A stretch of DNA of 64,000 nt from Achatina immaculata (GCA_009760885.1 CM019703.1:15333459-15397458), one strand, 5' to 3'; shown: positions 44,444 through 56,063, counted from the stretch's first letter. Notes: generated from the letters alone by a model not told the origin. Program-made: numbers and translations.

Positions 44444-44724
44444 TAAGAGAACAAATATTGTAGGATTAAACCTCGAAAAAATCGTAGACAAAGCACTTTA
44501 GTGAGACGTGAGAGAAAGAAAAATCACAAGAGAATTACCTGGGATTCGAACACGGACTCCGGTAGGACGAGCAGCCGTCTAGCCACGAGAGAACAGCGTA
44601 CTATCGACTTAGATTGGGGTGCTAGTTGGCTAAGTCTCTTGTGATTTTTCTTTCTCTCACGTCTCACTAAAGTGCTTTGTCTACGATTTTTTCGAGGTTT
44701 AATCCTACAATATTTGTTCTCTTA
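44444..44724. mobile_element. Perfect 90-bp inverted-repeat element inserted at TA
   Basis: 44444-44533 and 44635-44724 are exact reverse complements over 90 bp, counting the TA at each outer edge. The arms start TAAGAGAACAAATATTGTAG and enclose a 101-bp spacer. Removing the element and one TA joins the LINE H codons for FDTVK and FRFIIDQ in frame with one tyrosine codon between, so TA is the target duplication. A TA duplication is typical of Tc1/mariner-type MITEs, while arms this long and identical suggest a foldback element. No transposase is present. Confidence 0.85.
44534..44634 (-). tRNA. tRNA-like sequence in the hairpin loop (not a functional tRNA)
   Basis: On the minus strand the loop holds GTGGCTAGACGGCTGCTCGT, an A-box-like stretch, and GTGTTCGAATCCCAGG, a B-box-like stretch, about 35 bp apart. 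That is the internal polymerase III promoter layout of tRNAs and tRNA-derived SINEs. I could not fold a proper T-stem or acceptor stem, so this is a tRNA-derived fragment or SINE head. Confidence 0.4.
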
Positions 44725-45678
44725 CTTTACTGTATCAAAACCTCGTAGTTTCCTATTTATAAAAAATTGTTCCAATAATAAACTTAGTGTTTTGTGCTCG
44801 CTAACGTTTTCTGTCTGTGATGTTTCAGTACAGAGCCGAAGTGTTGCTTTTGTCACGTTTTGTAGTTTCTGTCTTGCTGTTATGAGCATTGATATTGTTT
44901 TATCTGTACTTATAATCACGCCATTGTTGTTGCTCCATCCAGTTAGATTGTTTAACTCGACCTGAAGAGTTAATTCAAGGTTAACACATGTTCGTGTTCG
45001 ATATCGGAAACGGCGCAGACTGTGCAATCTTCAGCAAAAAGGTCACAAGAAGAGTGTTCAAGATGAAGTTGAAGATCATTGATATAGATAACAAAGAGTA
45101 ACCGGCCTAGAATAGAACCTTGTGGAACACCGGTGTCAACTATAGCAGAATTTGATAGAGAATTGTTGAAGAATACTACCTGTTGTCTGTCTGAAAGAAA
45201 TGATGCAATTCATTTTATTAGGTCAGGGTGCAGTCTATAAGTCTTTTTTTTTTACAAGAATATCGTGGTCAGTCATATAAAATCCTTTTTTGAAGTCGAC
45301 AAAGATGGCACCACGTAGTCTGTCGTCATTTATGTTTACTAACCAGTTTTCTGTCATTTTGGTAAGAGCTGTGTCTCAGGAGTGATTGGGTCTAAAGCCT
45401 GACTGACTGTCTATGAGTAAATTGTTCTCATGCATGTGTCGTAGTGTTATTTTGCATATGTGTTTTTCGAGTGGTTTTGATAACAACGATAGTATTAGAT
45501 ATTGGTCTATAGTAGGAAAGATTGCTGGATGAGCTAGATTTAAAGAGAGGATACACTTTAGCAGTTTTAAAAGCCTCGGGGAAATAACATTTTGCAATGC
45601 ACTGGTTGTAAATTTATGCTAGTGTATGTGAAATGACAAGTGCAGCATAACGTAAGATCTTATTGCTAATATCGTCAA

Positions 45679-45679
<1 letters not shown>

Positions 45680-45716
<37 letters not shown>
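45680..45716. repeat. (GA)n microsatellite
   Basis: About 18 GA units at the boundary between LINE H and LINE E2. Confidence 0.95.
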
Positions 45717-45719
<3 letters not shown>

Positions 45720-47170
45720 TATTCTTAATATTCTTTTAATAAACCACATCTCTGTTGCCTCTCGTGACCTTTAGATTGATCTGTTCATTGTCTATGACCC
45801 ACTTCCTTAGATTTCAGTGTAGGATTTTGGTTTCAGTGATAGAGATTCTTTGCACAAGATGTTTCTCATTTGTTTGGAACCTGTTTTGACTTGGCATATT
45901 CTGTTCTTGATTTCAGAGGCACATTTCCCATGTGATGTTACTTGAGTGCCCAGATATTTAAATGTGAGCATTTGTCTCAAGGTGGTTCCTTGTACTTTAG
46001 CACTGCATTTAGGTGGCGGGTTTTTTTTTCGTCATATAACCATCGTTTCTGTTTTATATCTGATAATTCGTGTAGGCTCTTTCCATTTTTCGCTATCAGT
46101 TCTGTATGTTCTACATATCACAGGTTGGTCGTGTTTAAGACCTCCAGTTTGAACTCCTGGTTCCCGTGCGAACAACTGTGTTAAGAGCACGTTTATCTTA
46201 ACATAGTCTTTGTGAGACAGGGAACATAGATCTGTTTGCTTAAAAACTCTGACCTACTTCTGTAGCCCAGAAACCTGTAGCAATCAACATTACTTGTAAT
46301 TATTATTTTTGTAAAATGTAATGTTAGATAATGGACGGGTGGGGACATAGGGATCTCTGGCGAGGATGAGAAAAATCTGGTGTGAAACCAATGAATCCAG
46401 GACTACACAAGCCTATGGGTCTTTACAACAATGGCTATCAGAATGATGTAAACAAAACAGAGCCAGCAGACTATAGGAGGCGGGGAATGGATATCATTGA
46501 GGCACTCATCGGATTCCTCTTCCCAAAGTTGGAGTGTTTCTGTGGAACTGTCTCAAAGCCGTCTGGCCAGCCAGCGTTGCATGCTGGATCTGATGTGGAG
46601 AAGGGGCTTAAGTACAGCCACCAGAGGCTGGAAAACTAAGTTTTGGCCAGGCCACCCTACACCACTATCTTCATGTCAGCCCGAGCAAGACCACAGTCTG
46701 CCCTAAGAAGGAAAGGTGCTAAAGTCGGAGGTACCCAGCCAAAATGCGCATCGCAAAAAATCAAGGTACCACGCATCATCGCCATGTGCGTACAAAGAAG
46801 AAGAACTCCTAGTTTATTTTTATTTCTCTCATATTTTCACTACAGAGTGAGAGCAGATCTGGTGAGAGGGCGCAACTTTGCCTAACTCCTTTGCTTTATA
46901 GGTTAATAATATATATAAGTTAATAATATAGTATAATATAATATAATATAATATATAATATAATAATATAGGTTAATATCTGTCATATTTTCTTCCCTGA
47001 CTGCGGCTTCTTGATTCCAGTGCTTTTTAAAAAAATTATTATTCACAGATCATTGCTGTCATTATTTATAACCTCTAACATTTTCATTGATTTAGCTATT
47101 TTTTACATTATTAAATGATTTGATACAGTCAGTGAAGTCTTGTAAGTATTGGGCTTTATTCACATGAACA
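45717..47170 (-). pseudogene. LINE family E degenerate copy (E2), interrupted
   Basis: 46832-47170 and 45717-46187 align by eye with E1 on the minus strand. The first part corresponds to the motif-A-to-GVRQGC region (for example TTTGCTTTATAGGTTAATA against E1 TTGTTTTATAGGTTGATA). The second corresponds to the YADD region onward; the catalytic box has decayed to YVEHTELIA where E1 has YADDTVLIA. Many stops. About 640 bp (46188-46831) separates the two parts and has no counterpart in E1. Confidence 0.6.
46188..46831. other. Insertion of unknown type inside LINE E2
   Basis: No counterpart in E1. It contains an 85-codon frame at 46382-46639 with no recognised motif and no inverted or repeated edges that I can see. 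It may be an unrecognised element. Confidence 0.35.
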
Positions 47171-47429
47171 TTCATTTATATCTATAACCTACCGACACTC
47201 ATGTGTGGCGCGCCTCAGTTTGCATGCAGAGCAAACTGTGGGTCACTTTTTACAATTGGGTCCACTTTCTCATGAAAAAGTGATTAATTCACTAATAAAT
47301 TACCTCAAGACACTCCCAGGCTCGACCACACCTTGAAATCGGTGAATTGTGTTGGTTATAAAGGTTGATTATACCTCATTTATTACTGTCAATGAAAGAA
47401 TTATCATTTCTTTATTCATGTTACTGTAT
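47171..47429. other. No recognised feature
   Basis: No gene recognised. Confidence 0.4.
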
Positions 47430-47800
47430 TACACTGCTATGTAGAGCCAATATTGCTATATGGTTGTGAAACTTGAACAGTCAACACAAAAAAATTTTAA
47501 AAACTGGAACCAACAGAGAAGTGGTTTTGGCGACAGATGCAACAGATACTCTGGACAGACAGATAAAAAAATGAAAAGAAAAAGGGTCAGAATTTCTTGG
47601 ACATGCCATGAGAAGACAGAAGTTGGAGAAGCTAGTAATGGCTGGAAAATTCAAAGGAAAAAGGAAGGCCAAGAGAAAAAAATAAAACCTCAGTTGGCTG
47701 ACCAGGTGACGTGGAAAAAGAAAAGCATCTGAGTTAATTGGAAACACAAAGGGCCTACAAGATGGAGAAGCATGGTTGTCAGTGCTATCCAGCATGGCAA
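47430..47800 (+). pseudogene. LINE C-terminal fragment, RTE-like
   Basis: Reads, with frameshifts, EPILLYGCET, WFWRQMQQILWT, FLGHAMRRQKLEKLVMAGK, then KAKRKK and a QDGEAWLSVLSNMANNKN-like end, followed by an (AATAAT)n tail at 47800-47825. The order and the A-rich trinucleotide tail match the 3' end of an RTE-like LINE related to family E. Opposite in orientation to E2. Confidence 0.65.
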
Positions 47801-47825
47801 ATAATAAAAATAATAATAATAATGA

Positions 47826-48070
47826 TAATTGCTCATATACGTTTATGTTTACTGTTGTATAGCATGCTCTGCCTTTATGATAAAGTTTCTTTTTGTTTTT
47901 GTTGTTGTTGTTTTTACAGGGTTTTAGATAATAAAATAGTTTCTGTTGAGTGCAGCTGAAAACCTGGAGAGCCTATCCTGTTTCTCCTGTAGGTTGTCAA
48001 AGGTTGGATTTGAGATGGAAGTAATAAATCTTCACCACGCAGGCCATGTTATAACAACATCTGCTAGGTT
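47826..48070. other. No recognised feature
   Basis: No gene recognised. Confidence 0.4.
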
Positions 48071-48072
48071 TC

Positions 48073-48625
48073 AGTATATAAAACTTACATCTTACATCCT
48101 TCCTGTGCTGTTAAACGTCGAATAGAGGTCGCATGGTAGTTCGCCAAGTTTTCTTGTTTCAGCGAGTTTTTCAACCTCATCAGGGGATCTTATACCCACT
48201 AAACTGGCCTCTCTTAACAATGTCCTCTTTAGAGTTTCACGAGGTCGATCTCTTTTTCTTCGGCCCGTTATGTTCCACTTGATAGCCTATTTTTGGGATT
48301 CTCTGACTGTTTCTGACTGTTTCTTCTCATCACATGACCGAAATATGTACATCTCCTTTTTCTGATCTCCCATGAGACAGGTTGTTGTTCGCTCATCTGC
48401 TTTATCTCTGTGTTGTTCTTGAATTCGTTCCTCTTTATACCGAGTATTTTACTTGAGCTTTTGTTTTCAAAAGAGTTTAATTTCTTGTCTATTTCTTTAG
48501 TTGTTTTTCAGCTTTCGCAGGCATTAAATGAAGGTGGATTTGAATTTAATGATCTTAACTTGGTTTTTTGTGCATAAAACATTTGAGTGCCATATGTTCT
48601 CATGATTCTTGAAGGTCAATGCTGC
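48073..48625 (-). mobile_element. LINE family A 3' fragment (A3)
   Basis: Minus strand, from the tail at 48073 (CTTACATCCTTCCTGTGCTG is the tail read on plus) through the GRPRETLKR-equivalent (48230-48260) and the WVIRKR-type segment (about 48350) to the YACES-region near 48600. Multiple frameshifts. A small internal duplication (CTGACTGTTT twice at 48304-48325) is present. Confidence 0.75.
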
Positions 48626-49068
48626 TTGTATATAAAACTAAATATACGAAAACACGCAAAGTTACTGCAGTAAAATTAGATAACAGATCATTGGACTATT
48701 AGAAAAAAAGGTACGAAAAGCTTTATTCATTAATAGAGCACACAACTGTGGCTTTGTAATTTGTGCAATATAATAATAGGGACATATACAGTATGTATAT
48801 TCTTCGTCCATTTTTTTCGACACTCTCATTGTCTGTACAATTTAATTTTTCATATACATATCAACAGATTTTAAGTGTCTGTTTTCGTTTTGATTGTTCA
48901 TATAACTTTCACTAGACTCTCATTGTCTGTGTTCGTTTTGATTGTTCATATAACTTTCACTAGATTCTCATTGTCTGTTTTCGTTTTCATTTTTCCTGTA
49001 ACTTCCAACAGGTTCTCATTAAGCCTCTTTCGATAAGCTTTAATGTTTTCCTTGAATCCTTCTTTTCC

Positions 49069-49072
<4 letters not shown>
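48626..49072. repeat. Degenerate repeat region
   Basis: A segment TCTCATTGTCTGTNTTCGTT...TTGTTCATATAACTTTCACTAGA is repeated about 2.5 times at 48880-49020. The rest is unrecognised. Confidence 0.6.
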
Positions 49073-49114
<42 letters not shown>

Positions 49115-49115
49115 T
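49073..49115. repeat. (CT)n microsatellite
   Basis: About 20 CT units. Confidence 0.95.
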
Positions 49116-50195
49116 CTCTGACACACCGAGACATATATCAAAAATAGCTCTCACCACTAAGCTACTGTAATACCAGCATGCAAATGCTTCCAATCCGCTT
49201 CTATGTTTTACCTATCTGCCCCGGTGGTCCGCGGTTCTTGCCAGTGCTGGGCTGGCTAAATGAGCTTATAATGTCAGTTACTATAGGTCAAGGGGGAATA
49301 ACTGGCAACTTTTCTGCCATTTATACCTCTCAATTTTGTTATATTATTGTAACGTCTGAAACTTAGTGTATATTTAATTTACGGTCAGTTGTCAGCATTC
49401 GGATGTTGTCATCAGTTATATCAACATTATTCTCATATATCAGCGTTGGGGAATATGTATACAGTAAATGTGAGCATACGACATCCTTGCTAACGGTAGC
49501 AGCCACAACAAATAATTCTGGTATTATCATCAGTTTCTGGGTTAGAATGTCAGCAACGCCTCATGTGCTGATATCTGCCATTTTGTGGTAAATAAATATA
49601 CGCAATTTCCGACTTCCTGCTGGTCTGTTCTGTCCAGAATCTGTACGTATTTTAGTCTGTGTAGACTGTCCCTGTTTGCTTGTCTGTTTGATTACATAAG
49701 CAGTCTCGGATATAAACGTACAAATAAACTATAATATATAACTAAATATTTTACTACACACATAGCCACTGCAGTAAAGTCATTATAATAAATAAGTACA
49801 CAATTTTGAAAAGGTAAGACCAGCTTTTTTTCTACCGCTAATGACCGCTGTTTCTACCGCTAATGACCGCTGTTTCACAGCTAATGACCGCTGTAATAAA
49901 ATCGCTGTTTCTACCTCCTAGAAACAATCTGATTAATTGTCTGTTTGATTATTTGTCCATTTACATATTTATCTGATTATCTATCTGTCTGCCTATCTAT
50001 CCGTGCATATTTTTTCTACATCTAAATAGGTGTGGAATTATTCTTCTCTCTGTTGTTCTTTCCATCCATTCATGTTTTATTTGTCTGCCTGTCAATCTTT
50101 CTGTTATCCTCTCGACCCATCTTAAACTGTGCTTTAGTGTATCTTTTTTTTTTTTTCAAAGTGCATGCCCTTCTTTTCTCTCTCTGTCCCCACTA
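49116..50195. other. No recognised gene; small tandem repeat at 49846
   Basis: TACCGCTAATGACCGCTGTT occurs about three times at 49837-49895. No coding motif recognised elsewhere. Confidence 0.5.
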
Positions 50196-50705
50196 GCCTG
50201 TCTCTCTGTCTGCCGCTAACCTGCCTCTCTGTCTGCCCTCGAGCCTGTCTCTCTGTCTGCCTGCTAGCCTGTCTCTCTGCCTGTCCGCTAACCTGCCTAT
50301 CTGCCCGCTAGACTGCCTCTGTCTGCCCGCTAGCATGCCCCTCTGTCTGCCCGCTAGCATGCCCCTCTGTCTGCCCGCTAGCATGCCCCTCTGTCAGCCC
50401 GCTAGCCTGCCTCTCTGTCTACCCGCTAGTCTGTCTCGTTGTCTGCCCTCTAGCCTGTCTCTCTGTCTGCCCTCGAGCCTGTCTCTCTGTCTGCCCACTA
50501 GCCCGCCTCTCTGTCTGCCCTCGAGAATGTCTCTCTGTCTGCCCGCTAGCGTGTCTCTCTGTCTGCCCGCTAGCCCGCCTCTCTGTCTGCCCGCTAGCCC
50601 GCCTCTCTGTCTGCCCGCTAGCGTGTCTCTCTGTCTGCCCGCTAGCCCGCCTCTCTGTCTGCCCGCTAGCCCGCCTCTCTGTCTACCCGCTAGCCTGTCT
50701 CTCAG
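50196..50705. repeat. 24-bp minisatellite, about 21 copies
   Basis: The unit is GCCCGCTAGCCTGCCTCTCT plus GTCT, with CTCGAG, CATGCC, CGTGTC and CCCGCC variants. The period is a multiple of three, so it is open in several frames. Confidence 0.9.
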
Positions 50706-50888
50706 CTTGTCATAGTGTCGGGTATATCATTACGAGGTTGTCGCTTTGAGTCTCCAGGGTACCACAATTTAAATTGCATTAAATTGGAAATATTCGATTT
50801 TTTTGCATCTGTGCCCGCCATCTGTACAGCGTACTCAACATCCATCCAGTATATTACTCTTAGACTTCCTCTTGTGTATACAACAGTC
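50706..50888. other. Spacer
   Basis: No feature recognised. Confidence 0.4.
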
Positions 50889-52090
50889 ATCTAGTATAAG
50901 ACTGTTATACTTCCTCTCTTCTGTCCTGTGTATACATAAATCATACAGTTTATAAGACTGTTTGACTGTCTCATGCCTGTCTTGTGTATACAACAGTCAT
51001 CTAGTATAAGACTGTTATACTTCCTCTCTTCTGTCCTGTGTATACATAAATCATACAGTTTATAAGACTATTAGACTTCTCTCATGCCTGTCTTGTGTAT
51101 ACAACAGTCATCTAGTATAAGACTGTTATACTTCCTCTCTTCTGTCCTGTGTATACATAAATCATACAGTTTATAAGACTATTTGACTGTCTCATGCCTG
51201 TCTTGTGTATACAACAGTCATCTAGTATAAGACTGTTATACTTCCTCTCTTCTGTCCTGTGTATACATAAATCATACAGTTTATAAGACTGTTTGACTGT
51301 CTCATGCCTGTCTTGTTTATACAACAGTCATCTAGTATAAGACTGTTATACTTCCTCTCTTCTGTCCTGTGTATACATAAATCATACAGTTTATAAGACT
51401 GTTTGACTGTCTCATGCCTGTCTTGTGTATACAACAGTCATCTAGTATAAGACTGTTATACTTCCTCTCTTCTGTCCTGTGTATACATAAATCATACAGT
51501 TTATAAGACTATTTGACTGTCTCATGCCTGTCTTGTGTATACAACAGTCATGCAGTATAAGACTATTTGACTGTCTCATGCCTGTCTTGTGTATACAACA
51601 GTCATCTAGTATAAGACTGTTATACTTCCTCTCTTCTGTCCTGTGTATACATAAATCATACAGTTTATAAGACTGTTTGACTGTCTCATGCCTGTCTTGT
51701 GTATACAACAGTCATCTAGTATAAGACTGTTATACTTCCTCTCTTCTGTCCTGTGTATACATAAATCATACAGTTTATAAGACTGTTTGACTGTCTCATG
51801 CCTGTCTTGTGTATACAATAGTCATGCAGTATAAGACTATTTGACTGTCTCATGTCTGTCTTGTGTATACAACATTCATCTAGTATAAGACTGTTATACT
51901 TCTTCTCATCTGTCCTGTGTATACATAAATCATACAGTTTATAAGACTATTAGACTTCTCTCATGTCTGTCTTGTGCGTACAATAGTCATGCAGTATAAG
52001 ACTAGTAGTTTGTCTGTGTATACAAAAGTCATGCAGTATAAGACTACTTGACTGTCTCATGTGTCTTGTGTATGTAAGAATCATCCTAGT
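50889..52090. repeat. 110-bp satellite-like array, about 11 copies
   Basis: Unit starts (CTAGTATAAGACTGTTATAC) fall at 50891, 51001, 51112, 51222, 51332, 51442 and further. Each unit is a dimer of two related ~55-bp halves: one with ACTTCCTCTCTTCTGTCCTG and one with GACTGTCTCATGCCTGTCTT. Some units lack one half (51540-51600, 51820-51880). Units at the right end (51880-52090) are diverged. Confidence 0.9.
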
Positions 52091-52279
52091 ATATTAGACT
52101 TGTCTCTCTTGTGCGTGCTTCAAAAGATAAAATTTCAACTATTTGGTTTGGGCCAGGCCTGCTGCGAAGAGGTAAACGATGCCATCAACGATAACAAATC
52201 ACGGACGTCGCTTTAGGTAATATAAGTTCTGTTTCAGGTGCCAGACTTAATATCATCTTATTATAATGTCTTACTAATA
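52091..52279. other. No recognised feature
   Basis: No gene recognised. Confidence 0.4.
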
Positions 52280-52861
52280 TCTTGGATCACTACTAACTAA
52301 TAATGGAGATACAATGAGGGAAATTAAAAGGAGGACATCTATTGCTCTTCAGAAAGTAAAACAAATGAAGAATCTGTGGAGAGGAGCAGACAGAACCACA
52401 AAAATAAGATTTTTAAGGGCATGCATCTTTCCCATCGCAACATATGCCTGTGAGACCTGGACACTTAACAAAACAGCTGAGAAGCACATAAATGCCTTTG
52501 AATGTAAATGCTATAGAAGAGTTCTCCAAATATCGTGGACACAAAAAAGAACAAATATATCTATACTACAAGAGCTTAATATTGAAGAAGGCTGGCTAGT
52601 AAAGAGGATTAAAGAGAGAAAACTTAAATATTTTGGCCACATTAAACGTCATGATAATTTAGAGAAGACCGTATTGGAAGGATACATAATGGGAAAAAGA
52701 AAAAGAGGAAGACCGAAACGAAGATGGCTGCAAGACATCGTTGATGATCTGGAAATGGATGCAGCAGCAGCAGGCCATCTTGCTCACAACCGAGAGGCCT
52801 ACAGGAGTGCTGTTTGGGAGGCAAAGTTCCGCAAGGGACATGCAAAGGAATGAATGAATGC
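52280..52861 (+). mobile_element. LINE family B, best-preserved 3' region (B3)
   Basis: An open frame of 179 codons (52314-52853) encodes the LINE C-terminus: REIKRRTSIALQKVKQMKN, ACETWTLNKTAEKH, CKCYRRVLQISWTQKR, NIEEGWLVKRIKERKLKYFG, GHIKRHDNLEKTV, KRKRGRPKRRWLQDI and WEAKFRKGHAKE, then TGA and a (GAAT)n tail. The upstream LGSLLTNNGDT is in frame from about 52281. The GRPK-RRW-DI / NREAYRSAV layout is RTE-like. No palm, fingers or endonuclease. 5'-truncated but not broken in the part present. It is the most recent-looking member of the family, together with 37016-37577. Confidence 0.85.
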
Positions 52862-54740
52862 TCATCAGAACAAACAAATTCTCTCCCCTTCTAACCCTTT
52901 ACCTGGTGTGCGGCTGGCGCTCTCTGTGACTCTGTCCCGGGGAGTAGCAAGCCGCGTACCTCCAGGAAGAAGCTAGCTTAATAAGAACCATGAAATGGTA
53001 GTTTTGCTGAAAATGGTTCAGTTTCACCGTTCTGCTGGTCTCATGAGGTCACAAACTTTAACGTACAGAAGAAATCATTAACATGAGGCTTTCTGCATTG
53101 AATATAGGGGTCTGATTAGTGAAAAAATTAGTGCACTTGCATCTTGGTCATAGCCGAATTCGCTCAGCTAATCCAGCGGTAAAAACTGGAACTTGACTTC
53201 TCTTACAGGGAAAGAAAGGCGGTCAGGCGTGGTAGTAAGATTACTCTGTAGCGGTTTGGTAGTAGCACTGCTGTGTGTTTGTGTGTGTGTGTGTGTCTGT
53301 CGTGTTTCTTCCTGTGTGGCTGTAACTGATGGGCAGGCCATGGAAAAGTATTAACTGGTATCATTCATTCTCACAGAGTCCACGCACAACAGAAGAACAG
53401 TCGAGATCAAACCCTGAGATGAGTATCCGCAAGCAAGACCCAGATAAACCCATCTATGGTGACAGTCGTTTCCATACATGTAGCAATAACGGACATAAGT
53501 CCTTGGATAACAAATAACATAACGTTTAATCCGGCACTGGATGACGGATGGTAGAAGGGCGATTTGGTCATACTATGTATTGATTCAGATTAATCAGCTT
53601 TTCTCAGCATTTCAGCCGTCATACAAGTACAGTGCAGATCATTGTATATAAAAACAATGGAAACATAATCTTCAAGAACAGGATAAACGCTCCATATTCT
53701 TTTCCAGACTCCCGCCTTCCTGGTCTTCATGATCATTAATTCTTCTTCTTCTTCTTCTTCTGCTCTTTCTCTACTCAGACAAGACCCAGACGTATTCGGG
53801 ATTTCCCTGTGCAGTAGTCCTGGCTTGTGTGAGCTGCTTATTACATCCACATGTACACAAACAAACTGGGGTGGCTTCGGTAAGAGCCCATGGTTAAACA
53901 CCTACTTCAGAATACTGTTACAGCGGTCAGACAGTTCCAGGAAGTTATGGTTACTAATGCTGTAATCTCCTATATTTCCTTTAATGGCATGACCTTTACT
54001 TTTTTTGTTAAGATATTTCTAAAAGACCAATTTTGCCTTTCCTTTCCCCGTGGATTTTTTTTTTTTTTTGTAACCAGTTTGCTCAAATATGTTTTTGACC
54101 TTTTTGTTTTCCTAAGGAATCAAATCATTACTAGCCCTCTACAATATCGCAGCAATGTTTTACCATCATTTTCAGTTTTCCAGATCCCTTGCTTTGTTTC
54201 ATGAAAGTACTATCCCCAGCCCACCCCCCGCCATTTCCTTCCAAAGCAATGCGAACTTTAAAAATGGATCATTCATAAATCAGTGTTCAGTTCCAAAGCT
54301 CTTAATCTTAGTCTGCCCTGCATAAAAAGAATGTTTAGTTTCTAGGAGCTTCGGACCTTCATTTGCATGTATATTACCTTCACCCTGTAGTATTACATAA
54401 AGCATGATCCTGCCATGCTAGGCAACAGCTGGATTCAACAAAATCCCCCCAAGAAATAAGAGGACACCCCCAACCAAAAATCATAATAAAATTTACGAAA
54501 GTAAATTACTGTATAAAAGATTTCCTGTTCAAAATACCCGTCCTAAATTACACCCAATTTGGTTAAGTTGTAGCAAATAGGCTTGTACCCATGGCGAGGC
54601 TCAGGCACAGCGAGTGTACGGGTAGGCACAGGAAATGCCATAGAGTAGCGAAATGCTAGACCTCTCTCTCTCTCTCTTCAAAGTTCTGGAAACGAGTAGA
54701 ACAGTTACAACTTTATGCTTTTTCTCTTTAACACATAGAA
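52862..54740. other. No recognised gene (1.9 kb)
   Basis: (GT)n at 53277-53296 and a (TTC)n run at 53731-53760. No coding motif recognised. Confidence 0.5.
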
Positions 54741-54741
54741 G

Positions 54742-54784
<43 letters not shown>

Positions 54785-54785
54785 G
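54741..54785. repeat. (GT)n microsatellite
   Basis: About 17 GT units with CG interruptions. Confidence 0.95.
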
Positions 54786-55245
54786 AATATCTGGAGTAAA
54801 CTGAGGATCTGGGTGGAACCCAGTTTATATTGAGCCTCAGAAGACAGTTGTGAGGATATACTGTCCATCAATGTCCAGGTTTCAGACTGACAAAGCGGTA
54901 GGCGTTATTTAAAAGGCTCCACAGAGCAAGAACACATTCCTGAACTTCTGGTGGTGCATCATCTGTTTCACGCGCTGCCAGTCTCGGCTGCTGAAGTTCT
55001 TCTTCCCCAGGTTATCTTTGATCGACCACTTCTTCTTTTTCGTTTAAAGTGTCACGGGAAAGGTTTTCTGAATGTAGCGGCGGGGTCTTTCTGGAGTTTA
55101 TGATCAGCCATTTTCATGCGCCTTTTTTTTCTAACACCATGCGGTGTTTTATGTCATATAACGCTGTGTACTTTCCTTCAAGGAGCAGAGAATCCACTCT
55201 GTCTCTTATTAAATTGCGTGGTTTGTGTAAAACTCTCTCACGCAC
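54786..55245. other. No recognised feature
   Basis: No gene recognised. Confidence 0.45.
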
Positions 55246-55249
55246 AGTA

Positions 55250-55301
<52 letters not shown>
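55246..55301. repeat. Compound (GT)n(GA)n microsatellite
   Basis: About 8 GT units followed by about 18 GA units. Confidence 0.95.
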
Positions 55302-55306
<5 letters not shown>

Positions 55307-56063
55307 TGAATTCAAACAGAAAGAAAACACTTAAAAATAAAGTGAGCTCTTTTCATGTCTTTAAGAAAACAAAAATTCTCTTGTTTGACGTGAGATAATA
55401 CCGGCAGGTTATTCTTTGTTTAAGAGAACTGTGATTGGGGACTGGCAGGTGAAACAGTCTACAGGTGCAGTTAACGATGAACGTCTGTGTAGATTTACCC
55501 GAGTTTTTATCAGTCTAGCCAAACACTGACTAGCAACGTATCAAAACTTTACTTGTCTTTTACCGGTAAAGTAAAGTGAGTACACTTGGAATGTGGGCAC
55601 ATAACATTACTTTAATTCTACTCCAAAGAAAAGACCAGAACTGATAGGATGAACCGTAAATAAAAACGAAGAACAAATACTGTATTTAATAAATTATCAT
55701 CCCCGTGAAAGCTCTTAGTTTTTTCAAACGTTGTGCCTCACACTGTAATGTGCTACGAAAGAGCTAGAGGTGTGCAGGCCAAAATTTTAGAGTTAAAAAA
55801 ATATTCTTGACCAAATTATAGCGCATTCTTGTTTATTTCTATGATAAATGCCTGCCAGGTAGAGAATCCACTGCAATTTAGCTATTAGTCCCAGTTTTCA
55901 GGGAGAGCTGAAATGTCCAGAGATGTTTGCGTCCAAGCTGGCACATACTTCACACCGAAAAGAATGTCTTGTATAATAAAACTTCAAGTGGTTGTCAGCC
56001 AGTTGTGTGAAGGAACGAACACACACACATACACATACACACATACATGTAAAAATCAGAATC
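55302..56063. other. No recognised feature
   Basis: No gene recognised. A (CA)n-like tract at 56018-56045. Confidence 0.5.

Larger units (their letters stand above)
43640..45660 (-). pseudogene. CR1/Jockey-like LINE reverse transcriptase (family H), twice interrupted
   Basis: Minus strand order: SQSGFRPNHS (about 45380-45412), motif A with IFVDFKKGF (about 45281-45310), GVPQGSILG (about 45105-45137), a catalytic box reading FAED in place of YADD (about 45029-45040), the LQVELNNLTGWSNNNGV thumb segment (about 44930-44980), FDTVK then, after an inserted element, FRFIIDQHLTWNSHVQ (about 44390-44445), then after a second insertion HLDYCSTIWDGC and LYSLQKRAVKRIS (about 43960-44060), and a C-terminus with LVHQIHSRHAPSYLWNLF and PRLDLYKKSLTYS. 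The SQSGFRPNHS and GVPQGS motifs indicate the CR1/Jockey/I superfamily rather than RTE. The lost second catalytic aspartate context, stops and insertions show it is dead. Confidence 0.8.

Noticed and set aside
44534..44634. A functional tRNA gene
   Set aside because: The promoter-like boxes are present, but I could not form a proper T-stem or acceptor stem, and the sequence lies in the loop of an inserted element.
50193..50715. 126-codon frame of leucine, proline and serine repeats
   Set aside because: Translation of the 24-bp minisatellite; no signal beyond the repeat.
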